Source: Acidovorax radicis N35
Lineage (GTDB): Bacteria > Pseudomonadota > Gammaproteobacteria > Burkholderiales > Burkholderiaceae_C
Length of the DNA stretch: 64,000 nucleotides
Assembly: GCF_000204195.1 (NCBI RefSeq)
Contig: NZ_AFBG01000020.1
Span: 310,001 to 374,000, forward strand
Reading direction: 5' to 3'
Part shown: piece after piece, positions 52,620-61,917 of the stretch
Position numbering within the stretch: the first letter of the stretch is position 1
How the letters are laid out: the number at the start of each line of letters is the position of its first letter
Notes under the pieces: model-generated
Told to the model about the DNA's origin: nothing
Databases searched by the model: none
The model's input: only the letters and a program-made list of their open reading frames with translations
Position numbers and translations under genes: made by a program

Positions 52620-53402
52620 TTACGCCGTGGGCGTCTTGCGCCTAAAGACAAGGCGCTCGGGTTCGGATGATGCCGGGGCAAAGGCATAGCCGTCCAGATC
52701 AAATCCTTCCAGCTTGTGCGGTGTGGCCACGCGGTGCGTGATGGCATAGCGTGCCATCAGGCCCCGCGCGCGTTTGGCGTGAAAGCTGATGATCTTGTAG
52801 GCGCCGCCTTTCCAGTCCTCGAACACACATTCGATGACACGCGCCTTGAGCGCCTTGCGGTCTACGGATTTGAAGTACTCCTGCGACGCCAGGTTGACCA
52901 CCACGGGCGTGGTGTCGGCGCGCAGGCGGGTGTTGAGATGCTCGGCAATCTGGCTGCCCCAGAACTGGTACAGATTGCTGCCTGCTGCCGTGGCCAGGCG
53001 GGTGCCCATCTCCAGGCGGTAGGGCTGCATGCGATCGAGTGGCCGCAGCACGCCATACAGCCCGCTGAGGATGGCCACATGGGTCTGGGCCCAGTCCAGG
53101 TCCTGGGGCGCCAGCGTGCGGGCTTCCAGCCCTTCGTACACATCACCGTTGAAGGCCAGCAGCGCCTGTCGCGAGTTGGTGGCCGTGAAACGCGGGCGCC
53201 AGGCTTGGTAGCGCGCCACGTTGAGCGCCGCGAGTTTGTCGCTCAGGTCCATCAGCGAGGCGATCTGCTGGGGGGATTGCGCGCGCAGCACCTCGATGAG
53301 GGCCGCGGATTGCGCCACGAACTGGGGCGTTGTGTGCGGCAGGCCTTCGGGCAAGGGCGTGTTGTAGTCGAGCGATTTGGCGGGAGACAGCAGGAACAGC
53401 AT
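52620..53402 (-). CDS. yaaA: Peroxide-stress protein YaaA (DUF328)
   Basis: The protein has 260 residues. The family signature L-L-S-P-A-K-S-L-D at the start, F-N-G-D-V-Y-E-G-L, L-S-G-L-Y-G-V-L-R-P-L-D and the F-H-A-K-R-A-R-G-L-M-A-R-Y near the end are all present. YaaA lowers free iron and protects DNA during peroxide stress. Start 53402 opens directly into M-L-F-L-L-S-P-A-K. The gene is 33 bases upstream of the prolyl hydroxylase gene on the same strand. Confidence 0.93.
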   Translation of the reverse strand: MLFLLSPAKSLDYNTPLPEGLPHTTPQFVAQSAALIEVLRAQSPQQIASLMDLSDKLAALNVARYQAWRPRFTATNSRQALLAFNGDVYEGLEARTLAPQDLDWAQTHVAILSGLYGVLRPLDRMQPYRLEMGTRLATAAGSNLYQFWGSQIAEHLNTRLRADTTPVVVNLASQEYFKSVDRKALKARVIECVFEDWKGGAYKIISFHAKRARGLMARYAITHRVATPHKLEGFDLDGYAFAPASSEPERLVFRRKTPTA

Positions 53403-53545
53403 GGGCGGCGGAAGGTCCGTGGATCTCGAAGGGTGAAGCAGGCGGGGCGGTGCAGAGAGTGGCAGCCAGGGGCCAGGGCGGCTTGAAATGGTACCTGTTG
53501 AAAGGCTGTCTTCGGGCGCTGACGGGTATTTGGCAGGCGCCCATA

Positions 53546-53573
53546 AAAGAAGGCGGCCAGGGCCGCCTTCTTT
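53546..53573 (-). terminator. Rho-independent terminator of rne
   Basis: A perfect 13-bp stem (AAAGAAGGCGGCC with GGCCGCCTTCTTT) lies 44 bases beyond the rne stop codon. On the minus strand it is followed by TTTTAT. The symmetric A and T flanks also allow weak function on the plus strand. Confidence 0.85.
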
Positions 53574-53616
53574 GTGGAAGGCTGCGGCCCCGGGGGGGCG
53601 CAGCCGTTTCAGGGCA

Positions 53617-56600
53617 TCAAGCCGCCGGTGGCTGCTCAAAAGGCAGCTTCATGGCCGACAGGTCGCGGCGGGTTTCCACCAGCACCAGAGGGCCTTCATC
53701 CAGCACCACGGCCGGTGGGCGCTCACGCGGCACGCGGATGGGTTTGGGTTCTGCGGCAATCGCGGCCTGGACGGCTGCGATCTTGTCGACGTCGGAGTTC
53801 ACCCACTGCAGGCCCGATGCGGCAGCAACCTGCTGCAGTTCATCAATGGGCAGTGCGAACGTCTGGACGCGTGGCAGGCCACTCGCTGCGGGTGCTGCGG
53901 TGGGCGCCACTGGCGCTGCAGCGGCCACAGCGGGAGCCCGGGCGGCTGCGACAGGCGCTGCTGCAACGGCAGGTGCTGGCGCAGCCGCCACCGGGGCCAC
54001 TGGCGCAGCGGCAGGCGCAGCAACGGGTGCCGGTGCAGCGGCCTCGGCAACAGCCACCGGCGCTGCGGTGGGTGCAGCTTGCTCTGCGGCGGGGGCGCTG
54101 AAGTAGCTGCGGCGCGGAGCCTCGTCCTGTGCGGGCGCGGGTTCGGCTTGCGTGGGGTCGAAATCCAGCATCGCTGGTGCTGCAGCTTCAGCGCCGGTGT
54201 TGTCGCGCGGACCCCGTTCGCCACGCTCGCGGCGGTCACGGCCGTAGCGGTCGCGCGAACGGCGCTCGCGGCGCTGCTCTTCTGCGGCGGCACCGTTGCC
54301 GTTGGGCTGGGCGTCGCTGCCGGTCAGGTCCAGGTCGGGCAGTGCAGCCAGCGGCGCAGTGTCCACAAAGTCGCCGGGCGCAGCGGCTGCGGCGGTTTCC
54401 TGGGCTTCCACGGCGCGGGGCGTGCGTTCACCACGTTCGCCACGGTTGCCGCGATCACCACGCTCACGGCGCGGGCCACGTTCGCCACGGGGCTGCTGGG
54501 CGGGATTGCCTTCTGTGTTGTTGCCGTTGTTGCCGGCATTGGGGCCTTCCACCTGCGCATTGGCAGCCGCGGTGTTGTCACCGTTCAGCCCGGCGTTCTG
54601 GTTGCGCGGCTCGGTGTCGCGGCGGCCACGGCCACCTTCACGTCCTTCGCGTCCATTGCGGCCACCTTCGCGCCCTTCACGGGCCTCGCCTTCGGGGCGG
54701 CGTTCTGCGTCACGCGGTGGGCGGCTCTCTGCGTCGCGGGGTGCGCGGCCTTCGGCCGAGCGTTCGCCACGGCGGCCTCGGCCTTCGCCGGTGCCTTCGC
54801 GGTTGCCGTCACGGGGCGCGCCTTCGCGCTGGCCGTCCCGGTTGCCATCGCGGCCACCACGGCGGCCACGGCCTTCACCGTTGCGTCCATCGCGGCGGGG
54901 TTCGCCACGGCCGGTGGTTTCTGGGGCGGCTGCCGGTGCGGGTGCTGCCACGGGGGCAGGGGCTGCCGGTGCAGCGCTGCCGCCGAACAGGCTCTTGATC
55001 CACCCAAAGAAGCCTTGCTCTTGCGGTGCCGCGGCAACCGGGGCAGGGGCTGCCACAGGTGCGGGGGCTGGCGCAGTCGCAGCGGCTGGGCGTTGGCCGG
55101 CGCGTGGTGGGCGGGTGGCACCTTCAGCGCGGGGCTCGGCCGTCGGGGCGGGGGCGTCAGGGAGCACGCCCTTGATCACCGGGGTCTGCTTGTTGGTGGG
55201 CTCTTGCGAGCGGCGCGTCACGGCCGTGGGGTCTTCCACTTCTTCGGCGAGCTTGTAGCTGGCTTCGATGTGGTCCAGGCGCGGGTCGTCGTGCTTGAGG
55301 CGTTCCAGGCGGTAGTTGGGGGTTTCCAGCGTCTTGTTGGGCACCATCAGCACGGCCACGCGCTGCTTGAGTTCGATCTTGGCGATCTCGGTGCGCTTTT
55401 CGTTGAGCAGGAACGAGGCCACTTCCACCGGCACCTGGCAGTGCACGGCGGCCGTGTTGTCCTTCATCGATTCTTCTTGAATGATCCGCAGGATCTGCAG
55501 CGCCGACGATTCAGTGTCGCGGATGTGGCCCGAGCCGCCGCAGCGGGGGCAGGGGATGGACGAGCCTTCGGACAGGGCGGGTTTCAGGCGCTGGCGGCTC
55601 ATTTCCATGAGGCCGAACTTGCTGATGGTGCCGAACTGCACGCGGGCACGGTCCTGGCGCAACGCATCGCGCAGGCGGTTTTCCACTTCGCGGCGGTTCT
55701 TCGACTCTTCCATGTCGATGAAGTCGATGACGATCAGGCCGCCCAGGTCGCGCAGGCGCATCTGGCGGGCCACTTCGTCGGCGGCTTCCAGGTTGGTGCG
55801 GGTGGCGGTTTCCTCGATGTCGCCGCCCTTGATGGCGCGTGCCGAGTTCACGTCCACGCTGACCAGCGCTTCGGTGTGGTCGATCACGATGGCGCCGCCC
55901 GAGGGCAGCTGCACGGTGCGGGCGTAGGCCGATTCGATCTGGTGCTCGATCTGGAAGCGGCTGAACAGGGCGGCGTCGTCGCGGTAGCGCTTCACGCGGG
56001 CGGCATGTTCGGGCATGACGTGCGCCATGAACTGCTGCGCCTGTTCGTAGATGTCGTCGGTATCGATGAGGATGTCACCGATGTCGTTGTTGAAGTAGTC
56101 GCGGATCGCGCGGATGACGAGCGAAGATTCCTGGTAGATCAGGAAGGCGCCCTTGCCGCCCTTGCCAGCGCCGTCAATCGCGGTCCACAGCTTGAGCAGG
56201 TAGTTCAGGTCCCACTGCAGCTCGGGCGCGGTGCGGCCAATGCCGGCCGTGCGCGCGATGATGGACATGCCATTGGGGTATTCCAGCTGGTCCATCGCCT
56301 CCTTGAGCTCGGCGCGGTCCTCGCCCTCGATGCGGCGCGATACGCCACCGCCACGGGGGTTGTTGGGCATCAGCACGACGTAGCGGCCGGCCAGCGAGAC
56401 GAAGGTGGTCAGCGCCGCGCCCTTGTTGCCGCGCTCTTCCTTTTCGACCTGGACCAGCAGCTCCTGGCCTTCGCGGATCACTTCATTGATGCGCGCCTGG
56501 CTGGGCGAGACACCGGGGGTGAAGTAGCTGCGCGAGATTTCCTTGAACGGCAGGAAGCCGTGGCGGTCTTCGCCGTAGTCGACGAAGCAGGCTTCCAGCG

Positions 56601-56754
56601 AGGGCTCGACGCGCGTGACGACGGCCTTGTAGATGTTGCCCTTGCGCTGTTCACGCCCTTCGATTTCGATTTCGTAGTCGAGGAGCTTTTGTCCGTCGAC
56701 GATGGCCAGGCGCCGTTCTTCGGGCTGCGTGGCGTTGATGAGCATCCGCTTCAT
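53617..56754 (-). CDS. rne: Ribonuclease E
   Basis: The protein has 1045 residues. The catalytic half (1-520) has the S1 RNA-binding domain at about 35-120, the 5'-sensor and RNase H-like parts, and the DNase I-like domain with metal residues Asp301 (V-S-V-D-V-N) and Asp344 (I-V-I-D-F-I-D). The Zn-link is C-P-R-C with Cys402 and Cys405; all are offset by two from E. coli RNase E. The C-terminal half is a disordered Ala/Pro/Arg/Glu-rich scaffold for degradosome partners. It initiates mRNA decay and processes rRNA/tRNA precursors at the inner membrane. It is divergent from rluC, as in enterics, with a 599-base region between that may carry autoregulatory leader RNA. Confidence 0.95.
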   Translation of the reverse strand: MKRMLINATQPEERRLAIVDGQKLLDYEIEIEGREQRKGNIYKAVVTRVEPSLEACFVDYGEDRHGFLPFKEISRSYFTPGVSPSQARINEVIREGQELLVQVEKEERGNKGAALTTFVSLAGRYVVLMPNNPRGGGVSRRIEGEDRAELKEAMDQLEYPNGMSIIARTAGIGRTAPELQWDLNYLLKLWTAIDGAGKGGKGAFLIYQESSLVIRAIRDYFNNDIGDILIDTDDIYEQAQQFMAHVMPEHAARVKRYRDDAALFSRFQIEHQIESAYARTVQLPSGGAIVIDHTEALVSVDVNSARAIKGGDIEETATRTNLEAADEVARQMRLRDLGGLIVIDFIDMEESKNRREVENRLRDALRQDRARVQFGTISKFGLMEMSRQRLKPALSEGSSIPCPRCGGSGHIRDTESSALQILRIIQEESMKDNTAAVHCQVPVEVASFLLNEKRTEIAKIELKQRVAVLMVPNKTLETPNYRLERLKHDDPRLDHIEASYKLAEEVEDPTAVTRRSQEPTNKQTPVIKGVLPDAPAPTAEPRAEGATRPPRAGQRPAAATAPAPAPVAAPAPVAAAPQEQGFFGWIKSLFGGSAAPAAPAPVAAPAPAAAPETTGRGEPRRDGRNGEGRGRRGGRDGNRDGQREGAPRDGNREGTGEGRGRRGERSAEGRAPRDAESRPPRDAERRPEGEAREGREGGRNGREGREGGRGRRDTEPRNQNAGLNGDNTAAANAQVEGPNAGNNGNNTEGNPAQQPRGERGPRRERGDRGNRGERGERTPRAVEAQETAAAAAPGDFVDTAPLAALPDLDLTGSDAQPNGNGAAAEEQRRERRSRDRYGRDRRERGERGPRDNTGAEAAAPAMLDFDPTQAEPAPAQDEAPRRSYFSAPAAEQAAPTAAPVAVAEAAAPAPVAAPAAAPVAPVAAAPAPAVAAAPVAAARAPAVAAAAPVAPTAAPAASGLPRVQTFALPIDELQQVAAASGLQWVNSDVDKIAAVQAAIAAEPKPIRVPRERPPAVVLDEGPLVLVETRRDLSAMKLPFEQPPAA

Positions 56755-57353
56755 GATGCGATTCCTTCAGTGTTTCGCGGACAGCAGCGGTGCAGCCAAC
56801 CTGACCAGCAGGGAGGGCTGCGCGGGCTGCCGCCCACAGTTTCCAAACCAATACAACAAGCTCTACAGGAGCTGTGAATGCCTGGACTGACGCATCGAAA
56901 CGAAGGGAATTGCCGGGGATGCCAGTGATCTGCCGCGCTCTAGCGCAGCATCGTGAGGCAGGGGCGCGTGGAAGGGGGCGAGTGGTAGGAGCGCAGTTTT
57001 GCTATCAAAAGAGTAGCTGATTGCGCTTGCTGGCTGTGCGCTGAGGGCGATTTTGAGCATGCAGCCGAAGGCCGCAGCCTCCGCCACAGGGTCTCTATCC
57101 ATGCCATCAACAGCCACATGCTCGCTTCGATCCGCTGGCAGACCGCTCCCGGGTAGGGAACATCTGCAAGCTTGGGGGATTCCGTATCAGTGTTTCAATC
57201 TGTCAGCCCGCCGCACGGCGTGCTGGCCACCACAGGCATCTGGCCTGCAATCTGCGCGCACGACGCCCGCTGGCATCGACCTGCCTGCACGAGGGGCAAG
57301 GGCTGTGTGGACTAAACTCCAGACAAATCAACCACTTACATAACAACGCGCAG
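56755..57353. other. rne-rluC divergent intergenic region (599 bases)
   Basis: No gene is supported here. The rne-proximal part must hold the rne ribosome site (GAAGGA on the minus strand, 56764-56769) and leader. The middle part has an AT-richer stretch with a REP-like repeat at 57001. The rluC-proximal part is ordinary GC-rich DNA with a ttacataac stretch that could be a -10 region. An 84-codon open frame at 56863-57117 on the minus strand has no ribosome site or recognisable domain. In enterics a long rne leader feeds back on RNase E; whether this one does is unknown. Confidence 0.6.
57001..57042 (+). repeat. REP-like repeat, copy i (degenerate)
   Basis: GCTATCAAAAGAGTAGCTGA followed by TTGCGCTTGCTGG and TGTGCGCTGAG keeps the CTAT/AGTAGCT arm and the two GCGC blocks, with several substitutions. 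Confidence 0.5.
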
Positions 57354-58355
57354 GTGAAACACATTATAGGGGCCAAACCGCCCGCCGCCCCTGGGGGGCT
57401 TCCCGCAGCCCGCCTGGTGGAGGTCGATGAAGACTCCGCAGGCCAGCGGCTCGATAACTTTTTGATACGCCACTTGAAGGGTGTGCCAAAAACGCATGTC
57501 TACCGCATCATCCGCAGCGGCGAGGTGCGCATCAACAAGGGCCGGGTGAGTGCCGACACGCGCGTCGAGGTGGGGGACGTGGTGCGTCTGCCGCCCGTGC
57601 GCATCTCTGACAAAGTGGCCGAAAAAGCCGAGCGCCCGGCGCCGGCACGCGAATTTCCCGTCCTGCTCGAAGACGACCACCTGATTGCCATCGACAAGCC
57701 CGCCGGTGTGGCGGTGCATGGTGGCAGCGGCGTGAGTTTTGGGGTGATCGAGCAGTTGCGCCAGGCACGCCCGCAGGCAAAGTTTCTGGAGCTGGTGCAC
57801 CGGCTGGACCGTGAAACCTCGGGCATCCTGCTGGTGGCCAAGAAGCGCTCGGCGCTGACCCACCTGCAGGACCAGTTCCGCGAGCGCGAGACCGGCAAGA
57901 CGTACCTGGCGCTCGTGACGGGCGCGTGGCCTGCAAACAAAAAAGTCATCGACCTGCCGCTGCACAAGTACCTGCAGGCCGATGGCGAGCGCCGCGTGCG
58001 CGTGACCACGGCCGACGATCCGGACGGCATGCGCTCCATCACGCTGGTCAAGGTGCGCAGCACGGTCACTGCGCGCCCCGCCCAGGGCCTGCCGGTGATG
58101 TCTTTGCTGGAGGTGACGATCAAGACCGGCCGTACGCACCAGATCCGCGTGCACCTGGCCAGTCAGGGGCATGCCATCGTGGGCGACGACAAGTACGGTG
58201 ACTTTGAGCTGAACAAGCGCCTGCAAAAGCAGGGGATGAAGCGCATGTTCCTGCATGCCTGGCGGTTACAGTTCAACCACCCCGCCTCGGGTGAACGGGT
58301 GGCTCTGAATGCCGAGCTGCCGCCCGAGCTGGCCGATTTTGTGTCCCCTGCCTGA
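57354..58355 (+). CDS. rluC: 23S rRNA pseudouridine synthase RluC
   Basis: The protein has 333 residues from a GTG start. An N-terminal S4-like RNA-binding domain (Q-R-L-D-N-F-L-I-R-H, residues about 31-90) is followed by the catalytic domain with Asp152 in H-R-L-D-R-E-T-S-G and the late I-K-T-G-R-T-H-Q-I-R-V-H. It modifies uridines of 23S rRNA. Its divergent placement beside rne is conserved with E. coli. The GTG lies at the end of a weak ribosome region, and an ATG is not available close by. Confidence 0.92.
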   Translation: MKHIIGAKPPAAPGGLPAARLVEVDEDSAGQRLDNFLIRHLKGVPKTHVYRIIRSGEVRINKGRVSADTRVEVGDVVRLPPVRISDKVAEKAERPAPAREFPVLLEDDHLIAIDKPAGVAVHGGSGVSFGVIEQLRQARPQAKFLELVHRLDRETSGILLVAKKRSALTHLQDQFRERETGKTYLALVTGAWPANKKVIDLPLHKYLQADGERRVRVTTADDPDGMRSITLVKVRSTVTARPAQGLPVMSLLEVTIKTGRTHQIRVHLASQGHAIVGDDKYGDFELNKRLQKQGMKRMFLHAWRLQFNHPASGERVALNAELPPELADFVSPA

Positions 58356-58374
58356 GAAGGCATGAACGAACCCC

Positions 58375-59049
58375 ATGCCCGCCAAAACCTTCCGTCCGCG
58401 CCGCTTCGATCTCATCGCCTTTGACTGGGATGGCACCTTGTTTGATTCCACCGCCATCATCGTGCGCTGCATCCAGGCGGCGGTGCGCGACGTGGGCGGC
58501 ACCGTACCCACGGACAAAGAGGCTTCGTATGTGATTGGCATGGCGCTGACGCAGGCGCTGGCCCATGCGGCCCCGGATGTGCCGCCTGAAAAGTACAACG
58601 ATCTGGGCAACCGCTACCGTTTTCACTACATCCAGCACCAGGATGACCTGAGCCTGTTTGAAGGTGTGCTGCCACTTCTGACGGACCTGCGCGAGCGTGG
58701 CCACCTGCTGGCCGTGGCCACGGGCAAAAGCCGGCGCGGGCTGGACGAGGCTTTGCACTCGGTGCAACTCAAAGGCGTGTTCGACGGTTCGCGCACGGCG
58801 GACCAAACTGCAGGCAAGCCACACCCGCTGATGCTGCAGGAGCTGATGGCCGAGTTCGACGTGCCGCCCGAGCGCCTTCTGATGATTGGCGACACCACCC
58901 ACGACCTGCAAATGGCGGTCAACGCGGGCTGTGCAAGCGTGGGAGTGAGCTACGGCGCCCATGAACCCGATGCGTTCCAGGTGCTGAACCCGCTGGGTGT
59001 GGCCCATTCGGTGCGCGAACTGCATGACTGGTTGCTGCAGCACGCCTGA
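58375..59049 (+). CDS. HAD-superfamily phosphatase (phosphoglycolate-phosphatase-like)
   Basis: The protein has 224 residues. Motif I is F-D-W-D-G-T-L-F-D (Asp17 nucleophile, Asp19 acid), motif II is V-A-T-G-K, motif III Lys is in G-K-P-H-P, and motif IV is I-G-D-T-T-H-D. The helical cap sits between motifs I and II as in Gph-type enzymes. It removes phosphate from a small metabolite. It starts 19 bases after rluC and continues that operon. Confidence 0.88.
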   Translation: MPAKTFRPRRFDLIAFDWDGTLFDSTAIIVRCIQAAVRDVGGTVPTDKEASYVIGMALTQALAHAAPDVPPEKYNDLGNRYRFHYIQHQDDLSLFEGVLPLLTDLRERGHLLAVATGKSRRGLDEALHSVQLKGVFDGSRTADQTAGKPHPLMLQELMAEFDVPPERLLMIGDTTHDLQMAVNAGCASVGVSYGAHEPDAFQVLNPLGVAHSVRELHDWLLQHA

Positions 59050-59076
59050 AGTGCGGCACCGGAGCGGGGAAAACCC

Positions 59077-59454
59077 ATGACAACCGTTCCCGAGCAGGCC
59101 ATTGCACTGTGCAACAGCAGCGAGTTGGTCGACAGCGGGCTGGCCGTTGCGTTTGATGTGATTTATTCGGGCCAGACCTGCCGCGCTTTTGCCATCCGGC
59201 ACCGGGGTGTGCCCCACGCTTATCTCAACCGTTGCACCCATGTGGCCATGGAGATGGACTACCAGCCGGGCCGTTTTTTTGACGACACCGGCCAGTGGCT
59301 GCTGTGCGCTACGCATGGGGCGGCCTACCTGCCCAGCACCGGCCAGTGCGCGGGCGGTCCCTGCCGGGGCGGGCTTGTGAAAATTGGCTTGTCCGAAAGC
59401 GATGGTGTGGTGCACTGGCATACTGCTTACAACCTGCGGCCCGTAGAGTTCTAG
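59077..59454 (+). CDS. Rieske [2Fe-2S] domain protein
   Basis: The protein has 125 residues. The cluster ligands Cys53 and His55 (R-C-T-H-V) and Cys77 and His80 (L-C-A-T-H-G) make a soluble Rieske domain without a membrane anchor. Such small Rieske proteins donate electrons or act as redox adapters in the cytoplasm. It is between the HAD and SppA genes in what looks like one transcription unit. No oxygenase is adjacent, so the partner is not known. Confidence 0.88.
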   Translation: MTTVPEQAIALCNSSELVDSGLAVAFDVIYSGQTCRAFAIRHRGVPHAYLNRCTHVAMEMDYQPGRFFDDTGQWLLCATHGAAYLPSTGQCAGGPCRGGLVKIGLSESDGVVHWHTAYNLRPVEF

Positions 59455-59549
59455 AAAATCCAGTTGAAATACCCTTATGTGCTGTCGCCCGGTGCCAGCC
59501 TGCGCGATGCGCGGGCAACACTGCCAGCGCAGTACCCAGGACGCATGAC

Positions 59550-60596
59550 ATGACCGACCCCCAGCAGCCCGGCTCTTCGGGCTTTGACCCAAAAAGCAAT
59601 CCCGCGCCCGACCTGTGGGCGCAAGCAGCTACAAATTCAGGAGCATCTGTGAGCGATTCATCGCGTGAACCCGGCTGGGAGCGCGCCACGCTGGAAAAGC
59701 TGGCCTTCTCTGCCCTCAATGAACAACGCAGCGCCCGCCGCTGGAAGATTTTCTTCCGCCTGGCCTGGCTGGTGCTGATTGCCGCCGTTGCCTTCCTGGC
59801 CCTGCGCCAGGCATCACCCAGTGCGAGCAAAAGTGCTCCGCACACGGCGGTGGTGGATATCAAGGGCGAGATCGCCAGCGGCGCCGAGGCCAGTGCCGAG
59901 TTCGTCGTGGCCGCCATGCGCAGCGCGTTGGAGGACGAAGGCTCGCAAGCCCTGGTGCTGCTCATCAACTCACCCGGCGGCAGCCCGGTGCAGGCAGGCA
60001 TCATCAACGACGAGATCGTGCGTCTGAAGGCCAAGCACAACAAGCCGATCTACGCGGTGGTCGAAGAAACCTGCGCCTCGGCCGCCTATTACATCGCCGC
60101 CGCCGCCGACGACATCTACGTGGACAAGGCCAGCATCGTGGGCAGCATCGGGGTGCTGATGGACGGATTTGGCTTCACCGGCACCATGGAAAAGCTGGGC
60201 GTGGAGCGCCGCTTGCTGACGGCGGGCGAGAACAAGGGCTTTCTGGACCCGTTCAGCCCGCAGACCGAAAAGCAGCGTGCCTATGCGCAGACCATGCTCG
60301 ACCAGATCCACCAGCAATTCATCGCTGTGGTGAAGGCAGGCCGTGGCGATCGCCTCAAGACCACGCCCGATACTTTCAGCGGCCTGTTCTGGACCGGCCA
60401 GCAGGCTGTGGAAATGGGCCTGGCTGACAAGCTGGGCAACCTGGACTACGTGGCGCGTGAAGTGGTGAAGGCAGAAGACATCATCGACTACACCCGCCGC
60501 GACAACGTGGCTGAACGGCTGGTCAAGCGTTTTGGTGCAGCGATCGGTGTGGGCGCGGTGAAGTCGCTGTCAGTGGCTGGACCTCAGCTGCGCTGA
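59550..60596 (+). CDS. sppA: Signal peptide peptidase SppA-type membrane protease (S49)
   Basis: The protein has 348 residues. A cytoplasmic N-terminal segment is followed by one TM helix at about 68-88 and the ClpP-like protease domain. The catalytic Ser177 is in C-A-S-A-A-Y-Y-I, and Lys229 lies in A-G-E-N-K-G, spaced by 52 residues exactly as in Bacillus SppA. N-S-P-G-G-S and G-S-I-G-V are the usual substrate-groove motifs. It degrades cleaved signal peptides in the membrane. ATG 59550 is used because the nearby ATG at 59545 runs into a stop. A strong terminator follows 30 bases after the stop. Confidence 0.9.
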   Translation: MTDPQQPGSSGFDPKSNPAPDLWAQAATNSGASVSDSSREPGWERATLEKLAFSALNEQRSARRWKIFFRLAWLVLIAAVAFLALRQASPSASKSAPHTAVVDIKGEIASGAEASAEFVVAAMRSALEDEGSQALVLLINSPGGSPVQAGIINDEIVRLKAKHNKPIYAVVEETCASAAYYIAAAADDIYVDKASIVGSIGVLMDGFGFTGTMEKLGVERRLLTAGENKGFLDPFSPQTEKQRAYAQTMLDQIHQQFIAVVKAGRGDRLKTTPDTFSGLFWTGQQAVEMGLADKLGNLDYVAREVVKAEDIIDYTRRDNVAERLVKRFGAAIGVGAVKSLSVAGPQLR

Positions 60597-60626
60597 AACT
60601 GTCCGCCCTGGCTTGCGGGTCATTCA

Positions 60627-60664
60627 AAAAATGCCCCGGGTGGAGATTCCACACGGGGCATTTT
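60627..60664 (+). terminator. Terminator after sppA
   Basis: AAAATGCCCCG and CGGGGCATTTT form a stem continued by GTGGA/TCCAC around a 3-base loop, with one mismatch, and a T run at the right arm. The A run on the left means it can also stop transcripts arriving from the minus-strand MORN gene, whose stop is 73 bases away. Confidence 0.8.
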
Positions 60665-60736
60665 CGCGTCTGGGCATGCGTGGTGTGACGCAGCCGGCCG
60701 TGCCGGGCCTCCAAGGGCTGGCAAGAGGGCGGTTCT

Positions 60737-61915
60737 TTAGCTGTCCAGCCCGCTGGCCTTGCGCTGGCGCGAACCGTCTTCGAGGATAGTGTCGTCTGCC
60801 ACGAGCTTGCCTGCCTCGTCCCACTGCTTGCGGGCCGTGAGGCGCGTGCGCCCCCGGGCCTTGGGTGCGGAGTACTGTTCTTCCACGGCCAGCCGCCCGT
60901 TGTCGTGAAAGGCTTGCTGGGTGCCCACCGGCCATTGCTCGGCATTGAGCTGCTCGCGCCGCGCCAGCTTGCCATCGTCGCGGTACATCTCGCGCTGCAT
61001 GCGCGCCTGTTCGCCGGTGCCGCTCCAGGTGCTGCGTTCACGCACCGATCCGTTCAGGTACCAGCGCTCGACCTGCACCTCGCGGCCGTCGGCAAAACTG
61101 CGCTGCTCGATGAGCTGGCCGGATGCGCCGTAGCGTTTGGCGCTGAGCAGCGGGCCGCGCGTATCGCGCAGCGTGCGTTCATCCGGGTTGAAGACACGCT
61201 CTTCACGCAGCACGCTTTTGCCGCCCTCCGTGGTGAAACTGCGGTGCACACGCCGGCCGTCCACCATGAGCTGCTGCGCGGCGACGACACCTTCGGGGGT
61301 CCATTCGGTTGCGCTCAGCAGGCGGCCCTGGTCGTAGCGCAGTTGTGCGGTTTTGGTGCCGTTTTCTGCGTGGAGCAGGGTGTCGATGACGCTGTCAAAT
61401 CCGCAGAGCTTGCGGTCTTCGGGCAGCACGCTGGCGCGCGGGCAGAGCAGGCGCGTGGGCTGGCCCTTGCTGTTGGTCTCCACAGAGAACAGCTCCTGCC
61501 CGTCGCCGTGGAACGACACGCGCTCCACGCGGCCGGTGGCATCAAAGCGCCGCACGGCGCCCTGGGTACGACCGTTGTCGGCGGTTTCCTCGCGCCGCAC
61601 CTGGCCGTTGGGCCAGAACTCGGCCACCCGGCCATGGCTGTTGCCGCGCTCGTTGACCGTGCGTTCGCGCTGCAGGCGACCTTCTCGGTCGAACATGCGC
61701 TCCAGGCCCACGAACTTGCCGTCGCGCAGTTCCTGCTCGCGCTGGAGGTGGCCGGTGTCGTCTTCGCGGCAGCGCACCAGTCCGGATTGGCCGGCCGTTT
61801 CAGCACCGTTGGAAATATTGATGGCCTTGCCATTTAATTCACAACGAATAATGGCCTCAGCGCTTGATCCGTAAGCGCTGATAGCTATTAGAAATATAGC
61901 AAATGAAAACTTCAT
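60737..61915 (-). CDS. Exported MORN-repeat-like (YwqK-type) protein
   Basis: The protein has 392 residues. The first 21 residues are a signal peptide (F-A-I-F-L-I-A-I-S-A-Y-G-S-S-A-E-A), encoded by a REP-like repeat. The mature protein has many repeats of about 22 residues with patterns such as F-W-P-N-G-Q-V-R-R-E, Y-D-Q-G-R-L-L-S and Y-R-D-D-G-K-L-A-R-R-E, i.e. MORN/YwqK beta-hairpin repeats. The two Cys at about residues 25 and 49 may form a disulfide. The function is unknown; similar proteins are called antitoxin-like only by annotation transfer. It overlaps nothing but is 2 bases from the methyltransferase gene upstream. Confidence 0.75.
   Translation of the reverse strand: MKFSFAIFLIAISAYGSSAEAIIRCELNGKAINISNGAETAGQSGLVRCREDDTGHLQREQELRDGKFVGLERMFDREGRLQRERTVNERGNSHGRVAEFWPNGQVRREETADNGRTQGAVRRFDATGRVERVSFHGDGQELFSVETNSKGQPTRLLCPRASVLPEDRKLCGFDSVIDTLLHAENGTKTAQLRYDQGRLLSATEWTPEGVVAAQQLMVDGRRVHRSFTTEGGKSVLREERVFNPDERTLRDTRGPLLSAKRYGASGQLIEQRSFADGREVQVERWYLNGSVRERSTWSGTGEQARMQREMYRDDGKLARREQLNAEQWPVGTQQAFHDNGRLAVEEQYSAPKARGRTRLTARKQWDEAGKLVADDTILEDGSRQRKASGLDS
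61859..61900 (-). repeat. REP-like repeat encoding a signal peptide, copy j
   Basis: Read on the minus strand: GCTATATTTCTAATAGCTAT then CAGCGCTTACGGATCAAGCG and CTG. It occupies codons 6-19 of the MORN-like gene and is in the same reading phase as copy f in the cupredoxin gene. Confidence 0.75.
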
Positions 61916-61917
61916 GC

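Noticed and set aside
53488..56877. Long plus-strand open frame of 1129 codons opposite rne
   Set aside because: It is the mirror of the Ala/Arg/Pro-rich rne coding strand; it has Cys/Gly-biased composition, no ribosome site and no domain.
56863..57117. Small open frame of 84 codons between rne and rluC
   Set aside because: It has no ribosome site, no domain, and overlaps the REP-like repeat and the probable rne leader.
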